IMG/VR virus record: IMGVR_UViG_3300023174_000050
Coordinates: 62,001 to 126,000 of that record
Reading direction: 5' to 3' (one strand)
Source: a virus
DNA: 64,000 nt
Position numbers and translations under genes: made by a program. A model generated the notes under the pieces. That model saw only the letters and a list, made by a program, of their open reading frames with translations, was not told the origin of the DNA and ran no database searches. Below, piece after piece: positions 44,353 to 52,633 of the stretch. Position 1 is the stretch's first letter. Every line of letters starts with the position of its first letter.

Positions 44353-45534
44353 ATGTCAGTAGAAAGTAAAGTTAAGGAATTGCTAGAACGCGTAACTGCA
44401 AAGGCCTCTTCTTTAGATGAGGCCATGGATCAACCAAAACAAGGCGATTCAAAAGAATCATCTGGCGCTGGTCCAATGGTTCCAACTAAGGCTAAAGATT
44501 CCACAATTAAAGCTGCCAACTCTGGCGATAGTAGTCAGCCAAGACAAGGCGATTCAGAAGATGCTAGCTTTGATACACGTCAACAAAATGACGTTAATCA
44601 AGGAGCAATCACGGCCAAGGGTATATCTAAAAATGATATTCATATGAAAGGCCCTGTAGGTGCGGCACCTAATTTCACAACAACTAAAGATCTAAGTCAG
44701 ATTCCTCACAATACAGGTGTTGTATTCCAAGAAGAAGCTGAAGAAGACGAGAATCTAGAAGTTGTTGCTGAAGAAGAAATCGAAGACGAAACAACAGAAA
44801 CAGTTGTTGAACCTATTGATCTATCACCTATATTTGGTGAAGATTTATCTGAAGATTTTAGAGGTAAAGCTACTGCTATTTTTGAAGCAGCAGTTATTGC
44901 CCGTGTAAATAACGAAATGGAAAAAGTTTCTGTAGCATTGGAAGAAAAATATGCTGAGGAATTTGTAGGATATAAAGAAAGCATTGTAGAAAAGATTGAT
45001 GCTTATCTCAATTATGTGGTTGAGAATTATTTGGAAGAAAATAAATTGGCTGTCGAAAATGGTCTTCGCTCAGAAATTGCTGAAGACTTTATGTCAGGTT
45101 TAAAAGCTCTATTCAAGGAACACTACATTGATGTGCCTGAAGAAAAATATGATGTAGTAGGTGAATTACAAACTAAAGTATCAGAGTTAGAAGACGGTTT
45201 AAATACTCAGTTGGAAAACAATATTAGTTTAAATACTGAAGTAACAGATCTAAGAAAACGCCTTATTATTAAGGAAATGTCTAAAGATCTAGCGGATACT
45301 GAAGCTAACAAATTAGCAAAACTTCTAGAAGGTGTAGAATTCGATAGTACAGATCTTTATAAAGAAAAAGTATCTGTTATTAAAGAAAATTACTTTCCTC
45401 GCAACGCTGTAGTATCAAAAGAAAAAGCAAAGCAGGCTCTAGTAGAAGAGGTATCACCGACTGAAACTTATTCAGGCAATGATGTTGTTTCATCTTATGC
45501 ACAGGCATTATCGAGAACAATCAAAAGACAATAA
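44353..45534 (+). CDS. gp22: Prohead scaffold gp22
   Basis: A 393-aa acidic, helical scaffold, the major prohead core protein. The C-terminal half has the gp22 pattern: 'DLSEDFRGKATAIFEAAVIA', 'RVNNEMEKVSVALEEKYAEE', 'VEKIDAYLNYVVENYLEENK', 'GLRSEIAEDFMSGLKALFKE'. The N-terminal 110 residues hold two related segments ('DQPKQGDSKESSGAG' and 'SQPRQGDSEDASFD'), a duplicated disordered region. T4 gp22 is 269 aa, so this form is longer. Expected to be digested by gp21 after assembly. Confidence 0.9.
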   Translation: MSVESKVKELLERVTAKASSLDEAMDQPKQGDSKESSGAGPMVPTKAKDSTIKAANSGDSSQPRQGDSEDASFDTRQQNDVNQGAITAKGISKNDIHMKGPVGAAPNFTTTKDLSQIPHNTGVVFQEEAEEDENLEVVAEEEIEDETTETVVEPIDLSPIFGEDLSEDFRGKATAIFEAAVIARVNNEMEKVSVALEEKYAEEFVGYKESIVEKIDAYLNYVVENYLEENKLAVENGLRSEIAEDFMSGLKALFKEHYIDVPEEKYDVVGELQTKVSELEDGLNTQLENNISLNTEVTDLRKRLIIKEMSKDLADTEANKLAKLLEGVEFDSTDLYKEKVSVIKENYFPRNAVVSKEKAKQALVEEVSPTETYSGNDVVSSYAQALSRTIKRQ

Positions 45535-45536
45535 CT

Positions 45537-45544
45537 TATAAATA
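45537..45544 (+). promoter_or_regulatory. Late promoter TATAAATA before gp23
   Basis: Exact late box starting two bases after the gp22 stop, 40 bases before the capsid gene; AAGGAG provides the SD. A second near-copy (ACTTATAAGT) follows. Confidence 0.8.
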
Positions 45545-45584
45545 CTTATAAGTTATTCAAATAGTTAACACAAGGAGAAACTAA

Positions 45585-46862
45585 ATGTTTTTATCAGAAA
45601 ATATCCAAAAGAAATGGGAAGCAATTCTTGACCACCCAGATCTTCCACAAATCAAAGACAACTATAAGCGTCAAGTTACAGCTGTATTGTTAGAGAATCA
45701 AGAAAAATCTTTACGTGAAGAACGTCAAGCATTGTTCGAGACTCCAGCAAACAACATTATGGCTACAAGCGGTATCGACAAGTATGACCCAATTCTTATT
45801 GGTCTAGTACGTCGTGCTATGCCTAACCTAATGGCATATGACATTTGCGGTGTTCAACCAATGACAGGACCAACAGGCTTGATTTTTGCAATGAAATCAA
45901 ACTACGGTTCAGACAGAACTCTTGCAGGTCGTACAGAAGCATTATACAATGAAGCAAATACTTCATTCTCAAGCTCAGGCCAAGACGCAACAGGTAACAA
46001 CCCAGTATTTGGTACATACAACACTGGCAATGCTACAATGACAGCTTCAATGGAAGCTCAAAGCGACTTTGCAGAAATGTCCTTCTCTATCGACAAGACA
46101 ACAGTTACTGCTAAGTCAAGAGCATTGAAAGCAGAATATACTGTTGAATTAGCACAGGATTTGAAAGCAATTCATGGTCTTGACGCAGAAGCAGAATTGT
46201 CCAACATTCTATCACAAGAATTCATGTTTGAAATCAATCGTGAAGTTGTTAGAACAATTTATAAAGTTGCAAAAGCAGGTTCACCAGCAACAGCAACAGC
46301 AGGTACATTTGACCTAGACGTTGACTCCAATGGTCGTTGGTCTGTAGAACGCTTCAAGGGTCTTCTATTCAATATCGAACGCGATGCTAATCACATTGCA
46401 CAAGATACTCGTAGAGGCAAAGGTAACTTCATCGTTTGCTCTGCAGACGTTGCAAGTGCATTAGCTATGTCTGGTGTTCTAGACTATACTCCAGCTCTTT
46501 CTACAAACTTAAATGTGGACGACACAGGCAATACATTCGCAGGTGTTCTAAATGGTCGCTTCCGTGTTTATATTGATCCATATTCTGCAAACCTAGGAGC
46601 TGCTAATCAGTTCTACATGGTTGGTTATAAGGGTTCTAGCCCATATGACGCAGGTATGTTCTATTGCCCATATGTTCCTCTACAAATGGTTCGCGCAATC
46701 GATCCTAACAGCTTCCAGCCAAAGATTGGCTTTAAGACACGTTACGGTTTGATTGCTAACCCATATGTAACAGGTAGCAACGGTTATACACCAGATGCAG
46801 ATTCATTCACAGCATCACGTAACCAATACTATCGTAAGACTAAGGTTATTAACCTAATGTAA
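45585..46862 (+). CDS. gp23: Major capsid protein gp23
   Basis: The 425-aa precursor of the capsid shell. Landmarks: 'LPQIKDNYKRQVTAVLLENQ', 'DPILIGLVRRAMPNLMAYDI', 'CGVQPMTGPTGLIFAMKSNY', 'TVELAQDLKAIHGLDAEAEL' and 'FYCPYVPLQMVRAIDPNSFQ', all standard gp23. A gp21 cleavage region is expected near residues 50-60. Third codon positions carry more C than in neighbours, as for a very highly expressed gene. It is flanked by a late promoter and a strong terminator. Confidence 0.97.
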   Translation: MFLSENIQKKWEAILDHPDLPQIKDNYKRQVTAVLLENQEKSLREERQALFETPANNIMATSGIDKYDPILIGLVRRAMPNLMAYDICGVQPMTGPTGLIFAMKSNYGSDRTLAGRTEALYNEANTSFSSSGQDATGNNPVFGTYNTGNATMTASMEAQSDFAEMSFSIDKTTVTAKSRALKAEYTVELAQDLKAIHGLDAEAELSNILSQEFMFEINREVVRTIYKVAKAGSPATATAGTFDLDVDSNGRWSVERFKGLLFNIERDANHIAQDTRRGKGNFIVCSADVASALAMSGVLDYTPALSTNLNVDDTGNTFAGVLNGRFRVYIDPYSANLGAANQFYMVGYKGSSPYDAGMFYCPYVPLQMVRAIDPNSFQPKIGFKTRYGLIANPYVTGSNGYTPDADSFTASRNQYYRKTKVINLM

Positions 46863-46887
46863 TCAACCGACAATAAGATCGGACTTT

Positions 46888-46913
46888 AAGGGGGAAGAAA
46901 TTCCCCCTTTTTT
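46888..46913 (+). terminator. Terminator after gp23 with GAAA tetraloop
   Basis: AAGGGGGAA, loop GAAA, TTCCCCCTT followed by T residues: a 9-bp perfect stem capped by a stable GNRA tetraloop. It ends the capsid transcript 26 bases after the gp23 stop. Confidence 0.9.
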
Positions 46914-46927
46914 GTCTTTGCACAGGC

Positions 46928-46935
46928 TATAAATA
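46928..46935 (+). promoter_or_regulatory. Late promoter TATAAATA after gp23
   Basis: Exact late box 15 bases beyond the gp23 terminator and 20 bases before the start of the tube-fold tail gene, with GAAAGGGA as SD. It restarts late transcription after the terminator. Confidence 0.7.
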
Positions 46936-46955
46936 TATAAGAGAAAGGGAACATT

Positions 46956-47543
46956 ATGGCATATACGGCAAACATCAATACTATACAAAACAATTTTTAT
47001 AATTCGTTACCTAAAACGTATGACTATCTAAGACCTAACGCATTTAGGTTTAGTATAAAAGATATGCCCAATGTTTCCTTTACTTGTCAATCCGCAAATA
47101 TTCCTGATTTACAATTAGGATATGCAGTTCAACCTACTCCCTTTGTGGACATTCCCACTATTGGTGACAAATTAAACTTTGGAGAATTAAGTCTTAGATT
47201 TTTAATTTCCGAAGATATGTCAAATTATATGGAAATGTATAGATGGTTGGTGGCTCTAGGATTCCCTAAAGACTATAACCAATTCTCAACATTCACAAAA
47301 AGTAGGCCGAGTAGGTTTCCATTTGTCACACGAACCGATGGAAAAGAAGAAATTTTGGCATACTCGGATGCAACTTTAACGATTTTAGACTCGACAAATA
47401 CAGCTAAAGTAAATATAATATTTAAAAATCTGTTCCCTATATCATTGCAAGCTCTTGATTTTGATATAGCGTCAGCCAGTGTAGAATATTTCACAGCGAT
47501 CGCATCGTTCAAATATACTATTTTCGAAGTAGAACCCTTATAA
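46956..47543 (+). CDS. Tail completion protein (gp3-like), tube fold
   Basis: A 195-aa protein with a tail-tube-type fold: 'RPNAFRFSIKDMPNVSFTCQ', 'SANIPDLQLGYAVQPTPFVD', 'LSLRFLISEDMSNYMEMYRW' and the ending 'ASFKYTIFEVEPL'. Such a protein follows gp23 in marine T4-like phages and is usually called gp3, the tail tube terminator/sheath stabiliser. It is related in pattern to gp19 and gp54 in this window. The precise name is less certain than the fold. It has its own late promoter. Confidence 0.6.
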   Translation: MAYTANINTIQNNFYNSLPKTYDYLRPNAFRFSIKDMPNVSFTCQSANIPDLQLGYAVQPTPFVDIPTIGDKLNFGELSLRFLISEDMSNYMEMYRWLVALGFPKDYNQFSTFTKSRPSRFPFVTRTDGKEEILAYSDATLTILDSTNTAKVNIIFKNLFPISLQALDFDIASASVEYFTAIASFKYTIFEVEPL

Positions 47544-47560
47544 TATAACTTGGAGTTATT

Positions 47561-48460
47561 ATGAATCAACCAAAAAAGAAAATTACCCCTATGGCTTTGC
47601 CTAAGGTTCCTTCATTACCAAAGGTACCTAATGCAGGCGGCACCCCTCCTGCAGATCCAAATCAAAATAAATTGGAAGTTAGATTAGAGGATTTGCGTAA
47701 AGAAAGAATCTTTATTGCAACTCCTTGCTATGGTGGACAATTAACTGAAGCATATTTCAGATCAACAATTAGATTACTTACATTCTGCAATCAACATCAA
47801 ATCCCAGTTGCATTTGGTACGATTGCAAATGAATCTTTGGTAACACGAGCACGTAATGTTCTTGTTGCTTATTTCCTACAGAGCGATTTTACACGGTTAA
47901 TGTTTATTGATGCAGACATTGAATTTCAAGTAGAAGATGTTATTAAACTAATTGCACATAATAAAGATGTTGCAGTTGGTGCATACCCTAAGAAGGGTGT
48001 AAATTGGCAACGTATTCGTGAAAGTGTTAGATTAAAAGATGATGCATATAACGATCAGCAAATTGCATCCTTTGGTAGCGATTATGCGATTAATTTTAAA
48101 TTTATCAATCGTGATGCAAAACAAATTGCCATTGAAAATGGTTTAATTCGACTTCATGATGGAGCTACAGGTTTTATGATGATTAAGCGTGAAGTAATTG
48201 ATAAGATGATTACTGCATATCCTGATCTAAAATATAACAACGATTTAAATACTCCGCCAGAATTGAATCCGCATTTCTATGCGTTCTTTGATACAATGAT
48301 TGATCCCAAGGATCGACGTTATTTGTCTGAGGACTATACCTTTAGTCGTAGATGGCAAGATATTGGTGGAGAAATTTGGCTTGACCCTTCAATCTCTTTA
48401 AACCATTATGGTTCGTTTAATTTCCAAGGTAATCCTCAACAAATTATTCAAGTCGGTTAA
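47561..48460 (+). CDS. Glycosyltransferase, GT-A type
   Basis: A 299-aa transferase with a GT-A core: 'RIFIATPCYGGQLTEAYFRS' (nucleotide-sugar loop), 'ESLVTRARNVLVAYFLQSDF' and 'RLMFIDADIEFQ' carrying the D-x-D metal motif, then 'GATGFMMIKREVIDKM' and 'SEDYTFSRRWQDIGGEIWLD' as acceptor-side segments. The first 40 residues are Pro/Lys-rich and probably disordered. It sits between the tail completion gene and uvsY, a place where marine T4-like phages often carry such an enzyme. The sugar and acceptor (capsid protein, DNA base or lipid) are unknown. Confidence 0.75.
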   Translation: MNQPKKKITPMALPKVPSLPKVPNAGGTPPADPNQNKLEVRLEDLRKERIFIATPCYGGQLTEAYFRSTIRLLTFCNQHQIPVAFGTIANESLVTRARNVLVAYFLQSDFTRLMFIDADIEFQVEDVIKLIAHNKDVAVGAYPKKGVNWQRIRESVRLKDDAYNDQQIASFGSDYAINFKFINRDAKQIAIENGLIRLHDGATGFMMIKREVIDKMITAYPDLKYNNDLNTPPELNPHFYAFFDTMIDPKDRRYLSEDYTFSRRWQDIGGEIWLDPSISLNHYGSFNFQGNPQQIIQVG

Positions 48461-48476
48461 TTAAAGGTTTTATATT

Positions 48477-48917
48477 ATGAAATTGACTGAGTTACAAGAT
48501 ACTTGGCAAGAAGATTGTAAGATCAATGAATTAAATTTGGGACAGGAGTCTTTAAAAACTCCTAACCTTCATGCTAAATATTTGACCATGCTATCCTCAG
48601 CTAGACTCAATCTTCGTAAAGCCGAATCAAGTTATCTTAATTGTCGTCGCTTAAAGTATCGATATTACAGGGGTGAGATGACTCAAACAGAACTTGAGCA
48701 AGAGGGTTGGGATCAGTGGCAGGGAAATAAACCATTAAAAAATGAAATGGATGAATTCTTAACTGTTGATTCTGATCTTGTATCTTATCAGGATAAAGTT
48801 GAATATTTTAAAACAGTACTATATCATTTAGAACAAATTATCCGTTCAATTAATAGTAGAGGCTGGGATATAAAAAATGCTATTGAATGGCAAAAATTTA
48901 CCAACGGTATGATGTAA
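48477..48917 (+). CDS. uvsY: Recombination mediator UvsY
   Basis: A 146-aa protein that loads the UvsX recombinase onto gp32-coated ssDNA. Family stretches: 'LTELQDTWQEDCKINELNLG', 'ESLKTPNLHAKYLTMLSSAR', 'YLNCRRLKYRYYRGEMTQTE' and 'SINSRGWDIKNAIEWQKFTN'. T4 UvsY is 137 aa. It overlaps uvsW by one base (TAATG). Confidence 0.9.
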   Translation: MKLTELQDTWQEDCKINELNLGQESLKTPNLHAKYLTMLSSARLNLRKAESSYLNCRRLKYRYYRGEMTQTELEQEGWDQWQGNKPLKNEMDEFLTVDSDLVSYQDKVEYFKTVLYHLEQIIRSINSRGWDIKNAIEWQKFTNGMM

Positions 48918-50398
48918 TGTCAGATATACAATTATCTAAAAAAGATGAAGTTTACCTTAAGGTAAAGTGTGAACCTTCATTGGGGCAAGAATTAAATGAT
49001 CATTTTTCGTTTGATGTTCCCGGTGCCAAGTTTCATCCTTTATACAAGTCTCGTATGTGGGATGGTAAAGTTCGTCTGTATTCTTTGTTTACGCAGGAAT
49101 TATACGTTGGATTAAAAAGTTATCTCGAAAGATTCTGCGAGGAAAGAGATTATACTATAGATTATTCTAATTATGTGGAAGAGGCAGATGCTGCAACTTA
49201 TGATATAGTTAGAAAATTTTGCGAAGATCTTAATATTGGTTCAAATGGTAAACCTCTTGCGATTCGAGATTATCAGATTGATGCAGTATTTCAATCTATA
49301 AAAGATTCAAGAAGATTATTATTATCTCCTACTGGTTCAGGAAAATCTCTTATCATTTATTGTCTAATTCGTTGGCATGAAAGATACGATAGACGACAAT
49401 TAATCTTAGTACCAACCACTTCCCTTGTAGAACAAATGTATTCCGATTTTCAAGATTATTCTTGTTTAAATGGTTGGAAGGCATCGGAACATTGTCATCG
49501 CATTTACGGTGGCCATGAAAAATCAAATGAGTATGATGTTATTATTAGTACATGGCAATCATTATATAAATTACCGAAAACTTTTTTTGCAAATTTTAAA
49601 ACCATATATGGCGATGAGGCACATAATTTTAAAGCAAAATCGTTAACAAGTATTTTAAATAAGTGCACATCTTCTCCTTTTAGGATCGGAACTACAGGTA
49701 CATTGGATGGAACTAAAACTCATAAATTAGTATTGGAAGGTTTGTTTGGTTCAGTATATAAAGTTACTACAACAAAGAAACTTATTTCGGATAACACATT
49801 GGCAGATCTTGAAATTTATAATATAATATTAGAATACAATGATGAGATGCGAAAAGGGTTAAAGGGCAAAACATATCAAGATGAAATGGATTTTATAGTT
49901 CAGTATGAACCACGAAATAAATTTATAAGAAATTTGGCAATCAAACAAGAAGGTAATACTTTAGTGTTATTTCAGTATGTGGAAAAACACGGAAAAATAT
50001 TGTTTGATCTAATACAAGAAAAAGCGAAAAATAGAAAAGTATTTTTTGTGTTTGGAGGTACAGATACAGATCAACGAGAAGATATTCGTCGCATTACTGA
50101 GTTAGAAAAAGATGCAATTATTGTTGCTAGTTATGGAACCTTCTCCACAGGAATAAATATTAAAAATCTGCATAATATTATTTTTGCATCCCCTTCAAAG
50201 TCTAGAATTAGAAATTTACAATCCATTGGTAGAGGATTGAGAACCAGTGAAACTAAAAAAAGTTGCAATTTATATGATATCGCAGATGATTTAACATGGA
50301 AAAGTAAAAAGAACTATACGTTACTTCATATGATTGAAAGAATTAAAATTTATAACGATGAGCATTTCAACTATAAATTAGTAAAGGTACAAATATGA
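48917..50398 (+). CDS. uvsW: DNA/RNA helicase UvsW
   Basis: An SF2 helicase that unwinds branched DNA and R-loops, shifting replication from origin to recombination mode. Motif I is 'LLLSPTGSGKSLIIY', motif II 'IYGDEAHNF', motif III 'RIGTTGT', and motif VI 'QSIGRGLRTSE'. The N-terminal accessory domain is present ('KFHPLYKSRMWDGKVRLYSL'). About 493 aa from the ATG at 48917, which overlaps the uvsY stop; an in-frame start 30 bases upstream lies inside uvsY and was not used. T4 UvsW is 503 aa. Confidence 0.92.
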   Translation: MSDIQLSKKDEVYLKVKCEPSLGQELNDHFSFDVPGAKFHPLYKSRMWDGKVRLYSLFTQELYVGLKSYLERFCEERDYTIDYSNYVEEADAATYDIVRKFCEDLNIGSNGKPLAIRDYQIDAVFQSIKDSRRLLLSPTGSGKSLIIYCLIRWHERYDRRQLILVPTTSLVEQMYSDFQDYSCLNGWKASEHCHRIYGGHEKSNEYDVIISTWQSLYKLPKTFFANFKTIYGDEAHNFKAKSLTSILNKCTSSPFRIGTTGTLDGTKTHKLVLEGLFGSVYKVTTTKKLISDNTLADLEIYNIILEYNDEMRKGLKGKTYQDEMDFIVQYEPRNKFIRNLAIKQEGNTLVLFQYVEKHGKILFDLIQEKAKNRKVFFVFGGTDTDQREDIRRITELEKDAIIVASYGTFSTGINIKNLHNIIFASPSKSRIRNLQSIGRGLRTSETKKSCNLYDIADDLTWKSKKNYTLLHMIERIKIYNDEHFNYKLVKVQI

Positions 50399-50871
50399 TG
50401 GACAATCTTTACTACAAATATATAAAACTAGTATCAGGGGATGGTATAATTTGTACTACCTTTGATAACTATGAAAATTTATATGATTTAAAAACCATAA
50501 AGGTATCAACCCCTGTGGTATTAAATCCTATTCGCATCCCTAGGGGAGATGTTTTAGTAGAATCTTACATAATGTATCCTTGGTTTAGTTTTTCAGAAGA
50601 AACAGAATATACATTACCCACAACGCAAATTTTATTTGCAGTGAATATTAAAGAAACTTTAAAGAAAAATTATTTAACTTATCTTTCTAATAGAGAAGAT
50701 GAGGGTGAAGATGAACTTATAGACGATGATGAATTTGAAGAAGATGAAGAACTTTTTAATGCACTTTTAAATACCCTAGGAGATGAAATACATGAAGACA
50801 AAGAAAACCAAGAATCCGGAGACGGATCTAATATTGAAAGAGTTGGAAGAACTACAAGAAGACTCCACTAA
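50395..50871 (+). CDS. Conserved T4-like protein between uvsW and gp55
   Basis: A 158-aa protein found beside gp55 in marine T4-like phages. The N-terminal 95 residues are beta-type ('KYIKLVSGDGIICTTFDNYE', 'PVVLNPIRIPRGDVLVESYI', 'MYPWFSFSEETEYTLPTTQI'), a layout that resembles an Sm/Hfq-like barrel, though I cannot confirm it. Residues about 105-150 are strongly acidic. It overlaps the uvsW stop (ATGA) and its 3' 80 bases are shared with the start of gp55 in another frame. A role in RNA or transcription control is possible but unproven. Confidence 0.55.
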   Translation: MMDNLYYKYIKLVSGDGIICTTFDNYENLYDLKTIKVSTPVVLNPIRIPRGDVLVESYIMYPWFSFSEETEYTLPTTQILFAVNIKETLKKNYLTYLSNREDEGEDELIDDDEFEEDEELFNALLNTLGDEIHEDKENQESGDGSNIERVGRTTRRLH

Positions 50872-51421
50872 AACTAAACAACCCGCGCATTACGTAGATA
50901 ACAAAAAATTCTTAGCTGCTCTTATAGATTATAAAGCAAGTATAGATGCGGCTCGCGCAGAAGAAAAACCTACCCCACAGGTACCCAAATATATCGGCGA
51001 ATGCTTTATAAAAATTGCTACTCATTTATCGTATAAATCTAATTTTATAAATTATACTTTTAAAGATGATATGATTTCAGATGGAATTGAAAATTGTCTA
51101 ACTGCAGCTACAAAATTTGATCCAGCCAAATCATCAAATCCATTTGCATACTACACTCAAATTATTTACTTTGCCTTTATTCGCAGAATACAAAAAGAGA
51201 AAAAACATCAGGCAACCAAATACAAAATTATTGAGAATTTAGATTTAGATTCCATTATTCAAAATAGTGATGATTCGGATGCAAGTAGACAACTTGTAGA
51301 CTATTTGAAAAAACAATTGGACAATATTGATCCTGAGAAACGGGAAACTCCCTCAGAAACCAAAACAAGAAAAAGAAAATTAACAGAAAAAGATCAAACT
51401 ATTGTTGACTTCATGAACTAA
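50792..51421 (+). CDS. gp55: Late sigma factor gp55
   Basis: The sigma-like factor that directs host RNA polymerase to TATAAATA late promoters, with gp33 as co-activator. Landmarks are 'PAHYVDNKKFLAALIDYKAS', 'YIGECFIKIATHLSYKSNFI', 'ISDGIENCLTAATKFDPAKS' and 'PFAYYTQIIYFAFIRRIQKE', the region-2-like core. T4 gp55 is 185 aa. Start chosen at ATG 50792: the AGGAG at 50778-50782 abuts the upstream in-frame ATG (50783) but is well spaced for this one. It overlaps the preceding gene by 80 bases. Confidence 0.92.
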   Translation: MKTKKTKNPETDLILKELEELQEDSTKTKQPAHYVDNKKFLAALIDYKASIDAARAEEKPTPQVPKYIGECFIKIATHLSYKSNFINYTFKDDMISDGIENCLTAATKFDPAKSSNPFAYYTQIIYFAFIRRIQKEKKHQATKYKIIENLDLDSIIQNSDDSDASRQLVDYLKKQLDNIDPEKRETPSETKTRKRKLTEKDQTIVDFMN

Positions 51422-51433
51422 AGACTATATAAT
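51405..51433 (+). promoter_or_regulatory. Sigma-70-type promoter after gp55
   Basis: TTGACT (51405-51410), 17 bp, TATAAT (51428-51433), 31 bases before the MazG gene. The first eight bases (TTGACTTC) are identical to those of the promoter at 63683. It would drive the MazG-QueE-FolE-DpdA block. Confidence 0.7.
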
Positions 51434-51464
51434 AGACCATATTAACAACTAAATACTTTATATT

Positions 51465-51743
51465 ATGAATGATTCTAAAAAAGAAGTCATGCTTATTCTT
51501 CAAGAAGAATGCGCAGAAGTGACACAGGCAATCTCAAAATGTTTACGTTTTGGAATAGATGGTGAATATAATGGTGCTACTAATCGAGAAAGATTGACTG
51601 AGGAAATCGGTGATCTTATAGCAATGATTGAACTATGCTACGATAACGACATTGTAGATTACTTACAAGTCAAAGAAGCACAGCATAGAAAATTTGATAA
51701 ATTAAAAAAATGGTCTACAATATATGAAACTGAAAATATCTGA
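51465..51743 (+). CDS. mazG: MazG-like pyrophosphohydrolase (short)
   Basis: A 92-aa all-alpha NTP pyrophosphohydrolase half-domain. The metal motifs are 'LQEECAEVTQAISK' (ExxE at residues about 13-17) and 'TEEIGDLIAMIELC' (ExxD). Marine T4-like phages widely carry MazG, thought to adjust nucleotide or alarmone pools in the host. First gene after the promoter at 51405; its stop region overlaps queE by 20 bases. Confidence 0.85.
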   Translation: MNDSKKEVMLILQEECAEVTQAISKCLRFGIDGEYNGATNRERLTEEIGDLIAMIELCYDNDIVDYLQVKEAQHRKFDKLKKWSTIYETENI

Positions 51744-52569
51744 ATTATTTTATAGTATACAAGGTGAGGGTCGCTTTATGGGCGTCCCTTCTATCTTTTT
51801 AAGAACCTTTGGTTGCAATTTTACTTGCGGTGGTTTTGGAATGCCAAAGGGACAAATGAGTGAAGAAAGGTCAAAAATAAATGCAACATCTTTTAAGAAT
51901 TATCGGGATCTTCCTTTGGTCGATACTGGGTGCGATAGCTACGCTAGTTGGGATGTCAATTTTAAGCATCTTAGTCCCGTTATGGACATTCAAAGTATCG
52001 TTACAAGAATATTAGCAGAGTTACCGCACAAAGAATGGAAAGATGAGCATCTAGTAATTACTGGGGGCGAACCTTTATTAGGATGGCAAAAAGCATATCC
52101 CGATTTATTGGAATATAAAGGAATGCGAGATCTTGCCGAGCTTACTTTTGAAACTAATGGTACTCAAATGTTAAGTGCAGATTTTGAGGAATATTTATTT
52201 CAAGATTGGACTAGATTTGGTCGCAGATATAGTAATCTAACATTTTCGGTTTCTCCTAAATTATCTGTATCTGGGGAGAAATGGGAAGACGCAATTAAAC
52301 CAGATGTTGTGTCTCAATATCAAAGTGTAGGATATACCTATTTGAAATTTGTAGTAGCAACAAAAGAAGATGCAGAAGAAGCAGAGCAAGCAGTAAATGA
52401 ATATCGTAAAAAAGGTTTTGGCGGTCCTGTTTATCTTATGCCTCTTGGTGGCACCGAGCAGTTGTACTCTCTTAATAATCGGGCGGTGGCAGAATTGGCA
52501 TTGCGAAAAGGTTGGAGGTATTCCGATAGATTACAGATCCCATTGTTTAAGAATGCCTGGGGAACATAA
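51724..52569 (+). CDS. queE: 7-carboxy-7-deazaguanine synthase QueE
   Basis: A radical-SAM enzyme that converts 6-carboxy-tetrahydropterin into 7-carboxy-7-deazaguanine. 'YSIQGEGRFMGVPSIFLRT' is the QueE start, 'GCNFTC' gives Cys31 and Cys35, and the third cysteine appears only after a 34-residue insertion, in 'DTGCDSYASWD' (Cys70), where normal QueE reads C-D-T-x-Y-A-W-D. 'LVITGGEPLL' is the SAM-binding GGEP motif. At 281 aa it is longer than cellular QueE (about 220). The insertion is typical of T4-like phage forms. The gene overlaps mazG and precedes folE by 64 bases. Confidence 0.85.
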   Translation: MKLKISELFYSIQGEGRFMGVPSIFLRTFGCNFTCGGFGMPKGQMSEERSKINATSFKNYRDLPLVDTGCDSYASWDVNFKHLSPVMDIQSIVTRILAELPHKEWKDEHLVITGGEPLLGWQKAYPDLLEYKGMRDLAELTFETNGTQMLSADFEEYLFQDWTRFGRRYSNLTFSVSPKLSVSGEKWEDAIKPDVVSQYQSVGYTYLKFVVATKEDAEEAEQAVNEYRKKGFGGPVYLMPLGGTEQLYSLNNRAVAELALRKGWRYSDRLQIPLFKNAWGT

Positions 52570-52633
52570 ATACTAATGCTACACAAAGGTAGCGAATTTC
52601 AATCATCACATCCGCGTAAGGAAGGATTCAAAA

